The notes under the pieces were generated by a model. It was not told the DNA's origin. It saw only the letters and a program-made list of their open reading frames with translations, and did not search any database. The translations under genes and the position numbers were made by a program. A stretch of 64,000 nucleotides of DNA from Oscillospiraceae bacterium. Lineage in GTDB: Bacteria; Bacillota; Clostridia; Oscillospirales; Oscillospiraceae. Position 1 is the stretch's first letter, and each line of letters begins with the position of its first letter. The stretch lies in assembly GCA_017432615.1 (NCBI GenBank), contig JAFRIV010000013.1:96689-160688 (forward strand), read 5' to 3'. Below are positions 1-8,336 of this stretch, piece by piece.

Positions 1-2
1 TT

Positions 3-704
3 GACTGGTGGTCTTACAACACAGATCTCTATTCAGATCTCCCGATCTCATCCTGGTGGGATGTCACGAAACCCGAATGGGCAGGCAAGTTTATTTTCCT
101 GGATCCGAACGGCGAGCCCGACCTCCCCGTCCTGTTCGCCTGCATGATCGAGAATGCCGATATGATGGCAGAGGAGTATGAAAAGGTCTTTGGCGAACCG
201 ATCGTTCTTGCTGCGGACGAGCCGAACGCCGGATATGCCTGGATCAAGAGAATGGCCCAGAACCATCCGATTATCGAGACCAAGAACGGCAATATCGTAA
301 AGGACGTCGGCGGGGCACCGGATATGAAGGAAGCTCCCATCGGATACGGTGTTTCCTCCAAACTCAGAGAGAGAGACAAGCAGGACTTCCGCCTGGGCGT
401 GAATCCTGCAAAGTTCGATACACCGACGACTGCCGTTTCCTTCATGGTCGCCCAGATTGCCGATCACGCACCGCACGTTGCAGCTGCCAAGCTCTTTGTC
501 CGGTTCATTTGCGGTGAAGCAGATCACAATGGCCCGGGTATCCGTCCGTTCATGACAGCAGGATCTTATTCCGTCTTCCCGGATGCCGTCAATACGGCAG
601 AGATGCCCGCGTACGATGATATTCCAAAGTTCGAGACGGACTTTGACTTCTGGTACGACAACTATCAGGACATCAGCGACTACTGGATCGCCGTCCAGCC
701 GTAA
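3..704 (+). CDS. ABC transporter substrate-binding protein, 3' part
   Basis: The reading frame is open from the left edge, so the N-terminus and any signal peptide are missing; 233 residues remain. The sequence resembles the C-terminal lobe of periplasmic-type binding proteins of the iron/spermidine/putrescine class: an early 'WWDVTKPEWAGK' stretch (the family's 'W.DL..PewkGki' region), then a hinge and an aromatic-rich end. It would capture a solute outside the cell and deliver it to an ABC permease encoded to the left of the window. The ligand cannot be told. A GC-rich hairpin follows the stop, so this is probably the last gene of its operon. The family call is moderately sure and the substrate is unknown. 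Confidence 0.7.
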   Translation, partial: DWWSYNTDLYSDLPISSWWDVTKPEWAGKFIFLDPNGEPDLPVLFACMIENADMMAEEYEKVFGEPIVLAADEPNAGYAWIKRMAQNHPIIETKNGNIVKDVGGAPDMKEAPIGYGVSSKLRERDKQDFRLGVNPAKFDTPTTAVSFMVAQIADHAPHVAAAKLFVRFICGEADHNGPGIRPFMTAGSYSVFPDAVNTAEMPAYDDIPKFETDFDFWYDNYQDISDYWIAVQP

Positions 705-746
705 ACAGGCACGCAGACGTACATTCCAAACGAAATCATGTTTTGT

Positions 747-775
747 CAGGGCCTTTTTATAAGGCCCTGGCTTTT
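747..775 (+). terminator. Rho-independent terminator after the binding-protein gene
   Basis: CAGGGCCTT and AAGGCCCTG form a perfect 9-bp stem around a TTTAT loop, followed by a short T-rich GCTTTT. The T-run is short, so termination may be partial with some read-through into the Nudix gene, whose ribosome site starts just after the hairpin. Confidence 0.6.
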
Positions 776-788
776 AAAGGAGAACACA

Positions 789-1331
789 ATGAATCTTGAA
801 GAGAAGACCCTGTCGTCTCAAGAACTCTACAAAAGCAAATCCTATTCCTTCACTGTTGACAAGGTCCTGGTTCCTGACGGCTGCGAACGTACCAGAGAAG
901 TTTTTCACCATCCCGGCGCCGTGGCAATCCTGGCCCTGAATAAAAAAAATCAGGTCGCTGTTGTTCGGCAATACCGGTATCCGGTGAAGCGGGTCCTTAC
1001 AGAGATCCCTGCGGGGAAAACGGATAAGGATCCCCATGAGACGATCCTCCAGGCAGCGCAAAGAGAACTGCGGGAAGAGACAGGATGCACGGCAGAGGTT
1101 TTTGAATTTCTGGGAGATATTCTGACGAGCCCCGGAGTCATGACGGAAGTGATTCACCTCTTTTTCGCAAAAGGGCTGAAAATCGGGAGACAGGATCTTG
1201 ATGAGGATGAATTCCTTGAGGACGGATGGATGGATATTGATGAACTCAAGGCCGGAATCGCATCCGGGGAGATCCAGGATGCAAAAACGATCATTGCAGT
1301 CAATTTCGCCTCTCTTAAGGGATTGATATGA
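789..1331 (+). CDS. Nudix hydrolase, ADP-ribose pyrophosphatase type
   Basis: A 180-residue protein with the Nudix signature RELREETG at about residues 92-99, preceded by the conserved E-x-P-A-G-K. This places it in the NudF/ADP-ribose pyrophosphatase group, which hydrolyses nucleoside diphosphate sugars such as ADP-ribose in the cytosol with Mg ions. The ATG at 789 is chosen because AAAGGAG lies just upstream; an in-frame ATG further upstream sits inside the preceding hairpin and would add a non-conserved tail. Its stop overlaps the next start as ATGA, implying translational coupling. The substrate is inferred from the family only. Confidence 0.88.
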   Translation: MNLEEKTLSSQELYKSKSYSFTVDKVLVPDGCERTREVFHHPGAVAILALNKKNQVAVVRQYRYPVKRVLTEIPAGKTDKDPHETILQAAQRELREETGCTAEVFEFLGDILTSPGVMTEVIHLFFAKGLKIGRQDLDEDEFLEDGWMDIDELKAGIASGEIQDAKTIIAVNFASLKGLI

Positions 1332-1717
1332 TGCATCATTCGGCAAGACTCTCCTATGCTTTTATGCTTAGCCTGCTCTTCCTTGGCATGGAGATCCTTT
1401 CGGCGACGTTATTGGTCGCTCCTCTTCATCGCCTGCTGGATGGAGTGGGCTTTCCTGCTGAAAACTATCTTTCGGGACTGATCATCGCGGTTTTGCCTAT
1501 CGCGGCGGGGGCAGTATTCCGGCTTTTCCTCAAGGACAGGCTCCTTGTCCCATGTGCCTTTGTTCTGCTTCTGATTTATACTGCTGTTGTTACCGTACTA
1601 TGCCTGATCAGGCAGGAAAATGAAATGGTCCTGACGTTTCTTCTCCCTACGCTGGGGGTTTGCTCGGGCGTGGGGAATCTTCTGTTCTGGGGAGTTTATT
1701 ATGCAGGAAAGAAATAG
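1328..1717 (+). CDS. Small integral membrane protein, function unknown
   Basis: This 129-residue protein has four hydrophobic stretches (about residues 9-32, 46-68, 74-94 and 102-125) joined by short loops, so it should span the membrane four times. No family is recognised. The start overlaps the Nudix stop (ATGA), and its own end overlaps the start of the following AraC gene by 17 bases, so the three genes form a tightly coupled operon. The coupling is the main evidence that it is a real gene. Nothing in the sequence suggests a specific substrate. Confidence 0.7.
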   Translation: MMHHSARLSYAFMLSLLFLGMEILSATLLVAPLHRLLDGVGFPAENYLSGLIIAVLPIAAGAVFRLFLKDRLLVPCAFVLLLIYTAVVTVLCLIRQENEMVLTFLLPTLGVCSGVGNLLFWGVYYAGKK

Positions 1718-2648
1718 GAATATCGAGCTGAAACCGTTCAAAGATTCTTTCAAGAACGATTTTGCGACAATTAATTCCATGACGGTTTACAGATCGGGGA
1801 AGCAAAGGTGCGCGCCGGGTTTCTGCAGACATAACCGAATCTATGAATTTTATATCCTGCACTATGTGACAAAGGGAAAAGGGACCTACACGATCAACGG
1901 CAAGACATATCCTGTCTGTGCCGGTGATGCGTTTTTGATCTATCCCGGGATATCCATCAGCAAGGAGACAGATCCGGAGGATCTGTGGGAATACTGCTGG
2001 GTCGGCTTTAACGGAACGGATGCGCAGATGCTGGTGAATATGACCCAGTTTACCCCGGACAATGCTGTTATCACATACAATCATCCGGAAATCGCACAGA
2101 AGATAGAAGATATCCACGAACAACGAGGCCATCAGTTATGCTCCAGCATCCGTATGACCGGGATGCTTTATGAGCTTTTTGCCTATCTGATCGAGACAGG
2201 GCAGAATCATCATGCAAGTACGCATATAAACGATAAGTATGTCTCTGCCGCCTGTGACTATATAGGAAAATCCTACAGTAATAAAAACCTTACGGTGGAG
2301 ATGATCGCAGAGCATATCTGTATTTCAAGGAGCCGCCTGTTTCGCGCCTTTAAGGATACACTTAACAAATCGCCCAAGATCTATCTTGAGGAGACAAGGA
2401 TCCGAGAGGCTTGCGTGCTGCTTCAGATGACAAATTTCTCTGTTTCCGAAGTCGCGGACAAAACAGGATATGCGGACCCTTTGTATTTTTCCAAGGTATT
2501 TAGACGGATGGTCGGCAAATCCCCTACTGACTTCAGAAAAGAGCCGGAGATCCCTGTACAGATGAAAAATACGGTCTTTGAGTTCTGCAGTCCTCCGTAT
2601 GTATCTTACCGCGGTGATTCCTGTCAGGGAGACGATCCTGACAGATAA
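1701..2648 (+). CDS. AraC-family transcriptional regulator
   Basis: A 315-residue protein with an N-terminal cupin-like sensor domain (about residues 35-120, including the 'KGKGTYTING' strand pair and a 'GDAFLIYPG' turn) and a C-terminal pair of helix-turn-helix motifs (about 190-285). The second carries the AraC signature 'VADKTGYADPLYFSKVFRR'. Such two-domain regulators usually bind a sugar or related ligand and activate a nearby promoter. It is the last gene of the Nudix/membrane protein/AraC operon. Its target is not evident; it could act on the short promoter-driven gene that follows. Confidence 0.92.
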   Translation: MQERNRNIELKPFKDSFKNDFATINSMTVYRSGKQRCAPGFCRHNRIYEFYILHYVTKGKGTYTINGKTYPVCAGDAFLIYPGISISKETDPEDLWEYCWVGFNGTDAQMLVNMTQFTPDNAVITYNHPEIAQKIEDIHEQRGHQLCSSIRMTGMLYELFAYLIETGQNHHASTHINDKYVSAACDYIGKSYSNKNLTVEMIAEHICISRSRLFRAFKDTLNKSPKIYLEETRIREACVLLQMTNFSVSEVADKTGYADPLYFSKVFRRMVGKSPTDFRKEPEIPVQMKNTVFEFCSPPYVSYRGDSCQGDDPDR

Positions 2649-2793
2649 AACGACCTGCCGGCTCCGCAATGAACATGCTGCCTGTAACAAATGACAAAAA
2701 ACTCATCAGAAGAGACATAAAATTCAGCAGATGTGCACAAAAACAACGAGCGATCCTTCCTGTATTCCCTCAAAGTTTGGATAATATTGGGAC

Positions 2794-2822
2794 TTGTTTC
2801 TCCCGGTGGAAAGGTCTATAAT
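2794..2822 (+). promoter_or_regulatory. Sigma-A-type promoter of the 42-residue ORF
   Basis: TTGTTT and a perfect TATAAT are separated by 17 bases. The -10 box is 30 bases upstream of an ORF that has a strong AAAGGAGG ribosome site, so this short gene has its own transcription unit. Confidence 0.7.
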
Positions 2823-2852
2823 ACCCCGCGAACTTGAGAGAAAGGAGGCGGA

Positions 2853-2981
2853 ATGACAGTGAGTGATGTTTATCAGATCTCCGCATTTTATGAGCTCGAG
2901 AGTGCGTCTCAGTTTCCCAATCTGCTGAAGGATAGGGATTTCGCCTATTATTATTGGACGCTGCCTTTCTGCAATTTATAA
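2853..2981 (+). CDS. Putative 42-residue microprotein
   Basis: A short ORF starting with ATG eight bases after AAAGGAGG, behind a good promoter and ahead of a strong double-stem terminator, so it is a complete minimal gene. The peptide begins MTVSDVYQIS and ends with an aromatic-rich tail, AYYYWTLPFCNL. It has no signal peptide or clear transmembrane helix. I do not recognise a family. The single Cys near the C-terminus and the aromatic tail could fit a signalling or modified peptide, but no processing enzyme or exporter is adjacent, so that is only a guess. It could also be the leader of a small regulatory RNA. Confidence 0.5.
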   Translation: MTVSDVYQISAFYELESASQFPNLLKDRDFAYYYWTLPFCNL

Positions 2982-2995
2982 CTGCAGAGGTTTAT

Positions 2996-3050
2996 AAAAG
3001 GGCTGTGAAGAAAAGGAGGAAAAGATCCTCCCGAACTTCACAGCCTTTTT
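2996..3050 (+). terminator. Strong terminator with nested hairpin
   Basis: GGCTGTGAAG (3001-3010) pairs perfectly with CTTCACAGCC (3036-3045), with flanking A and T runs that make it readable on either strand. An inner GGAGGA/TCCTCC stem lies in the loop. It closes the microprotein transcription unit. Confidence 0.85.
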
Positions 3051-3056
3051 CGCTTC

Positions 3057-3085
3057 TTGTATTTCTCCCCTGAAGCTGTTATACT
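3057..3085 (+). promoter_or_regulatory. Promoter of the DUF6273 gene
   Basis: TTGTAT, 17 bases, then TATACT, immediately after the terminator and 32 bases before the chosen start codon. Confidence 0.6.
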
Positions 3086-3117
3086 GTTTAAAAATAATTA
3101 TGGGGGACGATCAGGAT

Positions 3118-3819
3118 ATGAAACGCTGTCTGGCAATCCTTCTTTGCCTGAGCTTTTTCCTTTCGACGGGGCAAATTGCGTTTTCAGAAGGGAATGGGAT
3201 AACAGGAGACTTTGCTGCAGTCGGCAGCGTCGTCACCTTCGGACGTTATGAACAGGACAATGACCTCAGCAATGGCCCGGAACCGATCGAGTGGACGGTA
3301 CTTGACGTCCGGGACGGCAAAAGCCTGCTGATCAGCCGGTTCGGACTGGAGTGTCGGCCGTTCAACGATACAAATGCTCGTGTTACCTGGGATCGCTGCA
3401 CGCTCAGAAACTGGCTCAACGGAACCTTTTTCGAGAATGCATTTCATGCGGAAGAGCAGTCACAGATCCTGACAACGAGCGTCAGCGCCGCGGATGCAAA
3501 AAACCCAAAATACAACGTCAAGCCCGGTGACTCTACGGAAGATAAAATCTTTCTTCTCAGCATTCATGAAGCAAACAGCTATTTTGCATCGGACGAGGAA
3601 AGAAAATGCTTTCCGACCGCATTTGCGGCATCGCAGTTATGTATTATCAGCGAAGAAGGTCACTGCTGGTGGTGGCTGCGTTCTCCCGGCAGTGATTCCC
3701 TAAGCACAGCACTGGTTGACTTTTTCGGATTTCCGGACACCTATGGCTACCCGGTCTTTTACGAATTTTACGCTATCCGCCCGGTTTTGTGGGTCGACCT
3801 GAGTGCCATTGATGCCTGA
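3118..3819 (+). CDS. Secreted DUF6273-type protein
   Basis: A 233-residue protein whose first 24 residues are a typical signal peptide (MKRC, then a leucine/phenylalanine-rich core, then a cleavage site near AFS-E). The ATG at 3118 is chosen because the signal begins there and a GGGGGA ribosome site fits it; the ATG 18 bases upstream has none. The mature part shows the DUF6273 pattern: 'GRYEQD' early, 'PIEWTVLD', 'RNWLNGTFF', 'WWWLRSPG' and 'AIRPVLWVDL' at the end. These domains are common in secreted or surface proteins of gut Clostridia and resemble C-type-lectin or FGE-like folds. Function is unknown. Confidence 0.82.
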   Translation: MKRCLAILLCLSFFLSTGQIAFSEGNGITGDFAAVGSVVTFGRYEQDNDLSNGPEPIEWTVLDVRDGKSLLISRFGLECRPFNDTNARVTWDRCTLRNWLNGTFFENAFHAEEQSQILTTSVSAADAKNPKYNVKPGDSTEDKIFLLSIHEANSYFASDEERKCFPTAFAASQLCIISEEGHCWWWLRSPGSDSLSTALVDFFGFPDTYGYPVFYEFYAIRPVLWVDLSAIDA

Positions 3820-3902
3820 TCCTGCCGACGGCAGATATGCACTGCCGCTTCCGGCTATCCCGGAGTGAGTCCGGCAACGTCAAAAAATGCGGAAACAGCT
3901 GA

Positions 3903-3955
3903 AAAAACAGACAGGGTCTTTCGCGAAGGAATCGCCAAAAACCCTGTCTGTTTTT
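3903..3955. terminator. Bidirectional terminator between DUF6273 gene and rplA
   Basis: AAAAACAGACAGGGT (3903-3917) is the exact reverse complement of ACCCTGTCTGTTTTT (3941-3955). With an A-run on one side and a T-run on the other, it can end both the rplA operon and the convergent DUF6273 transcript. Confidence 0.9.
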
Positions 3956-3976
3956 CTAAGCAGATTACTCTGGTTA

Positions 3977-4669
3977 TCAGAGCTGCTTCTGTGCGTTGAT
4001 CTTTACGCCGGGGCCCATCGTGGACGCGGTGACGCAGGAACGGATGTACTGGCCTTTTGCACTGGCCGGTTTTGCCTTAATGATGGCACCGATCAAAGCA
4101 GCATAGTTTTCCGTGAGTTTTTCAGCACCGAAGCTGACTTTGCCGATGGGGCAGTGAATGATATTCGTCTTATCCAGACGATATTCCACTTTACCGGCTT
4201 TTGCTTCCTGGATAGCCTGGGTGATATTCGGAGTCACCGTACCGGCTTTGGGGGAAGGCATGAGGCCTTTCGGGCCGAGAATCTTACCGAGACGGCCGAC
4301 AACACCCATCATATCGGGAGAGGCAATCACGGTGTCAAACTCAAACCAGTTTTCCTTCTGGATCTTTTCTACGAGATCCTGACCGCCTGCATAGTCTGCA
4401 CCGGCGCCGAGGGCTTCCTCAACGCGCTCCGGTTTGCAGAAGACCAGGACGCGAACGGTTTTGCCGGTGCCGTTGGGAAGAACGATTGCACCGCGAACCT
4501 GCTGATCGGCATGACGACCGTCAACACCGAGCTTGACATGCAGTTCAACCGTTTCGTCAAACTTTGCCTTGCTGGCATCGCAGACGAGTTTGAAAGCATC
4601 CTGTGCTTCGTAAAGCATGGATTTATCAACGAGCTTTGCGCTCTCTTTATAATTCTTGCTTCTGAACAT
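3977..4669 (-). CDS. rplA: 50S ribosomal protein L1
   Basis: A full-length 230-residue L1, which builds the L1 stalk of the large subunit and helps release E-site tRNA; in many bacteria it also represses its own operon. Family motifs are clear, including '[27 protein letters not shown]' spread over the middle and '[14 protein letters not shown]' toward the end. It is the last gene of the operon rpmG-secE-nusG-rplK-rplA, closed by a strong terminator. rplJ and rplL, which commonly follow, are not here. Confidence 0.98.
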   Translation of the reverse strand: MFRSKNYKESAKLVDKSMLYEAQDAFKLVCDASKAKFDETVELHVKLGVDGRHADQQVRGAIVLPNGTGKTVRVLVFCKPERVEEALGAGADYAGGQDLVEKIQKENWFEFDTVIASPDMMGVVGRLGKILGPKGLMPSPKAGTVTPNITQAIQEAKAGKVEYRLDKTNIIHCPIGKVSFGAEKLTENYAALIGAIIKAKPASAKGQYIRSCVTASTMGPGVKINAQKQL

Positions 4670-4685
4670 TCTCTATACCCTCCTG

Positions 4686-5111
4686 TCAGTCACCGACAAT
4701 AACGCCCATGGAACGGCAGGTACCGGCGATCATACTCATGGCGGATTCAATATCCGTGCAGTTGAGGTCGGGCATTTTCTGCTCGGCAATCTTGCGGACA
4801 TCTTCCTTGCTGATGGTGGCGACTTTGTCTCTCTGGGGGACACCGGAAGCCGTCTCAATACCGCATGCCTTCTTGATCAGCAGTGCTGCAGGAGGCGTCT
4901 TTGTAACGAAGGTGAAGCTGTGGTCGGCATAAACAGTGATGACCACAGGGATCATGAGCCCCATATCACCCTTGGTGCGCTCATTGAAGTCTTTTGTGAA
5001 CTGGCCGATGTTGACACCGTACTGACCGAGAGCCGGGCCAACAGGGGGAGCCGGAGTTGCCTTTCCGGCGGGAACCTGGAATCTTACGTATCCAACAACT
5101 TTCTGTGCCAA
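4686..5111 (-). CDS. rplK: 50S ribosomal protein L11
   Basis: A full-length 141-residue L11, the protein of the GTPase-associated centre that contacts elongation factors and, in stringent response, RelA. The N-terminal '[17 protein letters not shown]' proline-rich signature and the C-terminal RNA-binding domain ending '[10 protein letters not shown]' are intact. It sits 16 bases upstream of rplA and shares the operon. Confidence 0.98.
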   Translation of the reverse strand: MAQKVVGYVRFQVPAGKATPAPPVGPALGQYGVNIGQFTKDFNERTKGDMGLMIPVVITVYADHSFTFVTKTPPAALLIKKACGIETASGVPQRDKVATISKEDVRKIAEQKMPDLNCTDIESAMSMIAGTCRSMGVIVGD

Positions 5112-5148
5112 ATTAAAGCACCTCTTTCTTCATCAAAATAAAAATCAC

Positions 5149-5673
5149 TCAATCTGTGAGAGCTTCGACCTGGTCAAGCTCCAGATCCACCGGAGTTTCT
5201 CTGCCAAACATGGAGACGATTACGCTGACGGAGTTGTTATCGACATCGAGTTCCTCCACCTTGCCGATAAAGCCGGTAAGGGGCCCGTCCGTCACCTTGA
5301 CGGAATCGCCGACGGCATATCCTACGTGAATCTCCCTGTGTTCGACACCGAGGTCGTAAATTTCCTGTTCTGTCAGCGGGATGGCTTTTCCATCCGCTCC
5401 GACAAAGCCCGTTGCACCGCGAACATTATGGACAAGATGCCAGCTGTCGTCCGTCAGGATCATCTTGATGAGCACATAGCCCGGGAAGACCTTCCGCTCG
5501 ACTGTTTTTTCACCGGCATCGGTGAATTCCGTCACCGTTTCCATAGGAATACGGACTTCATGGATCAGATCCGTCATCCGGCGGTTTTCTGCGGCTTTCA
5601 TTACTGCTGCCGCAACAGCGTTTTCATACCCGGAATAGGTATGAACGACGTACCATTTTGCCTCTTCCGCCAT
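5149..5673 (-). CDS. nusG: Transcription termination/antitermination factor NusG
   Basis: A 174-residue protein of standard NusG architecture: the NGN domain at the N-terminus ('WYVVHTYSGYE' and 'FPGYVLIKM') that binds RNA polymerase, and a C-terminal KOW domain ('DGPLTGFIGKVEEL') that binds Rho or S10. It couples transcription to translation or modulates pausing. It starts a few bases after secE ends, as in most bacteria. Confidence 0.98.
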   Translation of the reverse strand: MAEEAKWYVVHTYSGYENAVAAAVMKAAENRRMTDLIHEVRIPMETVTEFTDAGEKTVERKVFPGYVLIKMILTDDSWHLVHNVRGATGFVGADGKAIPLTEQEIYDLGVEHREIHVGYAVGDSVKVTDGPLTGFIGKVEELDVDNNSVSVIVSMFGRETPVDLELDQVEALTD

Positions 5674-5679
5674 TGCTGA

Positions 5680-5952
5680 TCAACCTGCGAGGGTGAGCAA
5701 AGCCTTCACCAGCAGCTGGGCAATCTCATCGAAGCCCCAGATCACAACAGAGGAAATAAGAATCATACCGACAGAGATCAGAGAGTTCTTAACAAGCTGG
5801 TCCTTTGAGGGCCAGATGACCTTCTTAAGCTCGCTCTTCATCTCACGAAACCACTTGCTGATCTTCTGCATGAGGGTCAGCTTGGTATCGTCCTTCTTAA
5901 CGGCGGTGACGGCTTTTGCGGGTGCACCCTGCGTTTTCTTTTCTTCAGCCAT
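5680..5952 (-). CDS. secE: Preprotein translocase subunit SecE
   Basis: A 90-residue single-span SecE. A charged Lys-rich cytosolic head is followed by the conserved 'KWFREMKSELKKVIWPSKDQL' region and one C-terminal transmembrane helix. It stabilises SecY in the translocon. The ATG at 5952 is chosen because AAGGA lies nine bases upstream; a GTG two codons earlier is too close to that site. Located between rpmG and nusG, the usual order. Confidence 0.96.
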   Translation of the reverse strand: MAEEKKTQGAPAKAVTAVKKDDTKLTLMQKISKWFREMKSELKKVIWPSKDQLVKNSLISVGMILISSVVIWGFDEIAQLLVKALLTLAG

Positions 5953-5973
5953 TTTCACACATCCTTTCAGAAG

Positions 5974-6135
5974 TTACTTTGTTTCAACATGCTTGGTATG
6001 CTTTCTGCAGAAGGGACAATACTTTTTCCGTTCAAGTTTTTCGCTCGTATTTTTCTTGTTCTTCATCGTATTGTAGTTCCTCTGCTTGCATTCCTCGCAT
6101 CTGAGAGTGATTTTTACTCGTGCATCTGCAGCCAT
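5974..6135 (-). CDS. rpmG: 50S ribosomal protein L33, zinc-ribbon form
   Basis: A 53-residue L33 with paired CxxC motifs (CEEC near residue 13 and CPFC near residue 40) that should bind zinc, the so-called C+ form. A GGAGGTG ribosome site precedes the ATG. A longer in-frame extension upstream has no ribosome site and no L33 character. It is the first gene of the secE-nusG-rplKA operon. Zinc-bearing L33 is often replaced by a Cys-less paralogue under zinc starvation; no paralogue is in this window. Confidence 0.96.
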   Translation of the reverse strand: MAADARVKITLRCEECKQRNYNTMKNKKNTSEKLERKKYCPFCRKHTKHVETK

Positions 6136-6327
6136 ACTTTCGGCACCTCCTGTGTAATATTTTGCTGTAGTATTCAGCCTCCAAAAAGCCGAAAAAAACG
6201 CCGGACCACCGGATGACCGGATGCCGGGCGTACGCAATACCGGCGCACAAAAACGCCGGAAACATTTCTTGCGGCTCCGCCAGAGGCATGCCTCCCTGAA
6301 ACGGCAGGAACCCCCATCCGCACAGGT
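6136..6327 (-). other. Long 5' leader of the rpmG operon
   Basis: The promoter at 6334-6362 implies an untranslated leader of roughly 190 bases, long for a ribosomal operon. It is GC-rich with several CCGG/GCCGG-type self-complementary stretches that could fold. No known riboswitch was recognised, and no L1/L11-binding leader could be confirmed by eye. Confidence 0.35.
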
Positions 6328-6333
6328 AGAGAT

Positions 6334-6362
6334 AGAATAGCACAACAACGGCGAAGCGTCAA
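6334..6362 (-). promoter_or_regulatory. Promoter of the rpmG-secE-nusG-rplKA operon
   Basis: On the minus strand, TTGACG, exactly 17 bases, then TATTCT. It is the best sigma-A match in the divergent gap and faces rpmG. Confidence 0.75.
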
Positions 6363-6431
6363 CTGTTTTTTTCCCTTTTCGGAGGAAAAAGGGGAAAAAT
6401 TCGATACAAATTCGAATAGAGCGTTTTGTTC

Positions 6432-6460
6432 TTGCAGAAAACGGCGCCTCATACTATAAT
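6432..6460 (+). promoter_or_regulatory. Promoter of folC-ruvX
   Basis: TTGCAG, 17 bases, then a perfect TATAAT, 51 bases upstream of the folC ATG. The gap 6136-6511 is therefore a divergent promoter region with nothing else recognised. Confidence 0.7.
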
Positions 6461-6511
6461 ATTATTTTAAATCCAGGAAAAGTGTGTACATCATAAAGAG
6501 GAGATTCAGCT

Positions 6512-7780
6512 ATGACGGTCGAGGAAGCGCTTCAATATATCAACTCATCTGCCTGGTTTGACGACACCAGAGATCTCTCCCGCATGCAAACGCTTCTTGA
6601 TAAACTCGGCAATCCGCAGGAAAAACTGAAAACGATCCATATAGCGGGGACGAACGGAAAAGGAAGCTGCGCGGCCATGACGGCATCGGTATTAAAAGCC
6701 GCCGGATATAAAACAGGCCTTTTTACCTCCCCTTATCTTTACCGCTTTCATGAGAGAATGCAGATCAACGGGCAGCAGATCGGCGATGAGGCGCTCTCTA
6801 CCTGCATCACAAAGGTACGAAGTGCCGCGGAAGCGATGGAGAGACATCCGACAGCCTTTGAAATGATGACGGCAACAGCGTTTCTCTGGTTTGCCAAAGA
6901 AAGCTGTGACATTACCGTAATAGAAGTTGGGCTCGGCGGCCGGCTGGATGCGACCAATGTGATCCAAAAGCCGGAAGCGGCGGTGATCATGAACATCGGG
7001 CTGGACCATACGGGGATCCTCGGAAGTACGATACCGGAGATCGCGGGGGAAAAAGCCCGTATTATCAAACCCGGATGTGACTGCGTCCTTTATCAGCAGG
7101 GAGAGGAGGCGACCGAAGTCATCCGCGACTTCTGCAGGCAGCAGAAAGCGGCGCTTCACGAGGCGGACTTTGCACAGATCGTGACGGAATTTGACAGCCT
7201 GGAAGGGCAGGTGTTTTCCTATCGGGGAGAGACATATGCCATCCCGCTGCTGGGAGCTTTTCAGCGAAGGAATGCAGCGGTTGTGATCGAGCTTGTCAGA
7301 GTACTTCGGAATAGAAAATGGAAGATCTCCCCGGAGGCATTGGAACACGGCCTTTACGCCGTTTCCTGGCCCGCCCGATTTGAGGTACTTGCTGATGACC
7401 CTTATTTTGTGCTGGACGGCGGGCACAATCCCCAGTGTGCACAGGAAGTTGCAGAAAACCTGATGCATTATTTCCCGGAAGAGAAGCATATCCTGCTGGT
7501 CGGGGTGCTGCGGGACAAGGATGCGCGGGCAATCTTTTCCATTTTGAACGAGGCAGCAGATGAATATATCTGCATCAAACCGAACAGCAGCAGGGCACTG
7601 GAAGCCCGGGAGCTGGCAGAACTGCTTGGCCAGTTTGAAAAACCCGTCACCGTCTGCGAGACGATCGAAGAGGGAATTTACCGGGCGCAGCAGCGGGCAA
7701 AGGAGAGCTGCAGAATGGTTTGCGCAACAGGGTCTCTCTATATGGCGGGAGAGATCCGTGCCTGCTTCGGGTGTTATTGA
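6512..7780 (+). CDS. folC: Bifunctional folylpolyglutamate synthase/dihydrofolate synthase
   Basis: A 422-residue Mur-ligase-type enzyme that adds glutamates to folates in the cytosol using ATP. The phosphate-binding loop GTNGKGS is at residues 46-52. Further family motifs are 'TSPYLYRFHERMQING', 'EVGLGGRLDATNV', 'NIGLDHTGILG' and 'DGGHNP' near residue 300. Length is normal for the family. AGAGGAG precedes the ATG. It is followed 11 bases later by ruvX, a frequent neighbour in Clostridia. Confidence 0.95.
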   Translation: MTVEEALQYINSSAWFDDTRDLSRMQTLLDKLGNPQEKLKTIHIAGTNGKGSCAAMTASVLKAAGYKTGLFTSPYLYRFHERMQINGQQIGDEALSTCITKVRSAAEAMERHPTAFEMMTATAFLWFAKESCDITVIEVGLGGRLDATNVIQKPEAAVIMNIGLDHTGILGSTIPEIAGEKARIIKPGCDCVLYQQGEEATEVIRDFCRQQKAALHEADFAQIVTEFDSLEGQVFSYRGETYAIPLLGAFQRRNAAVVIELVRVLRNRKWKISPEALEHGLYAVSWPARFEVLADDPYFVLDGGHNPQCAQEVAENLMHYFPEEKHILLVGVLRDKDARAIFSILNEAADEYICIKPNSSRALEARELAELLGQFEKPVTVCETIEEGIYRAQQRAKESCRMVCATGSLYMAGEIRACFGCY

Positions 7781-7791
7781 GAGGAAAAACT

Positions 7792-8217
7792 ATGAGGATC
7801 ATGGCAATTGACTACGGGGATGCACGCATCGGCCTTGCGGTTTCCGACCTCACCGGGATGATCTGCGGAGAGGCCTGGACAATGGAGGAATGGAATATGG
7901 AGCGGGCAGCCCTGCGAATCGCGGAAGAGGCAGGCAGGAGAGAGGTTGAGACGCTGGTACTCGGCCTGCCGAAAAATATGGATGGGACGGAAGGGCCGCG
8001 GGCGGAAAAAAGCAGAGCTTTTCAGATCTTACTGACAGAAGCATCCGGCCTGCCGGTGGTACTGTGGGATGAACGACGCAGCAGTATTGAGGCACATGCA
8101 ATCCTTCATGCAAACGGGAAAAGAGAAAAAAAACACCGCCAGACGGTGGACGCCGTGGCGGCAAGCCTGATTCTGGAGGGATATCTGGGCAGAAGAGAAA
8201 ATCGGCAGAAAGAATGA
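7792..8217 (+). CDS. ruvX: Holliday junction resolvase-like RuvX (YqgF)
   Basis: A 141-residue RNase H-fold protein with the YqgF signature 'IDYGDARIGLAVSD' at the N-terminus, 'LPKNMDGTEGPRAEK' in the middle and 'WDERRSS' then 'DAVAASLIL' toward the end, carrying the acidic residues of the metal site. YqgF proteins take part in 16S rRNA 5'-end maturation and have been proposed as junction resolvases. The start at 7792 has GAGAGGAAAA upstream; longer in-frame forms run into folC. Co-transcribed with folC. Confidence 0.93.
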   Translation: MRIMAIDYGDARIGLAVSDLTGMICGEAWTMEEWNMERAALRIAEEAGRREVETLVLGLPKNMDGTEGPRAEKSRAFQILLTEASGLPVVLWDERRSSIEAHAILHANGKREKKHRQTVDAVAASLILEGYLGRRENRQKE

Positions 8218-8336
8218 GGAGATGGACAGCGCAGCAATCGGTGCTGCCACTTCCCGGAGCGCGCTTTCGGAAAGGCATCCGTCCCGGGGAACCTTCTTAT
8301 CCTGATCGGGATACGAAGCATCACCGGAGGCGTATT

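Noticed and set aside
3887-4702. A 271-codon plus-strand frame opposite rplA
   Set aside because: Antisense to ribosomal protein L1 and overlapping its terminator.
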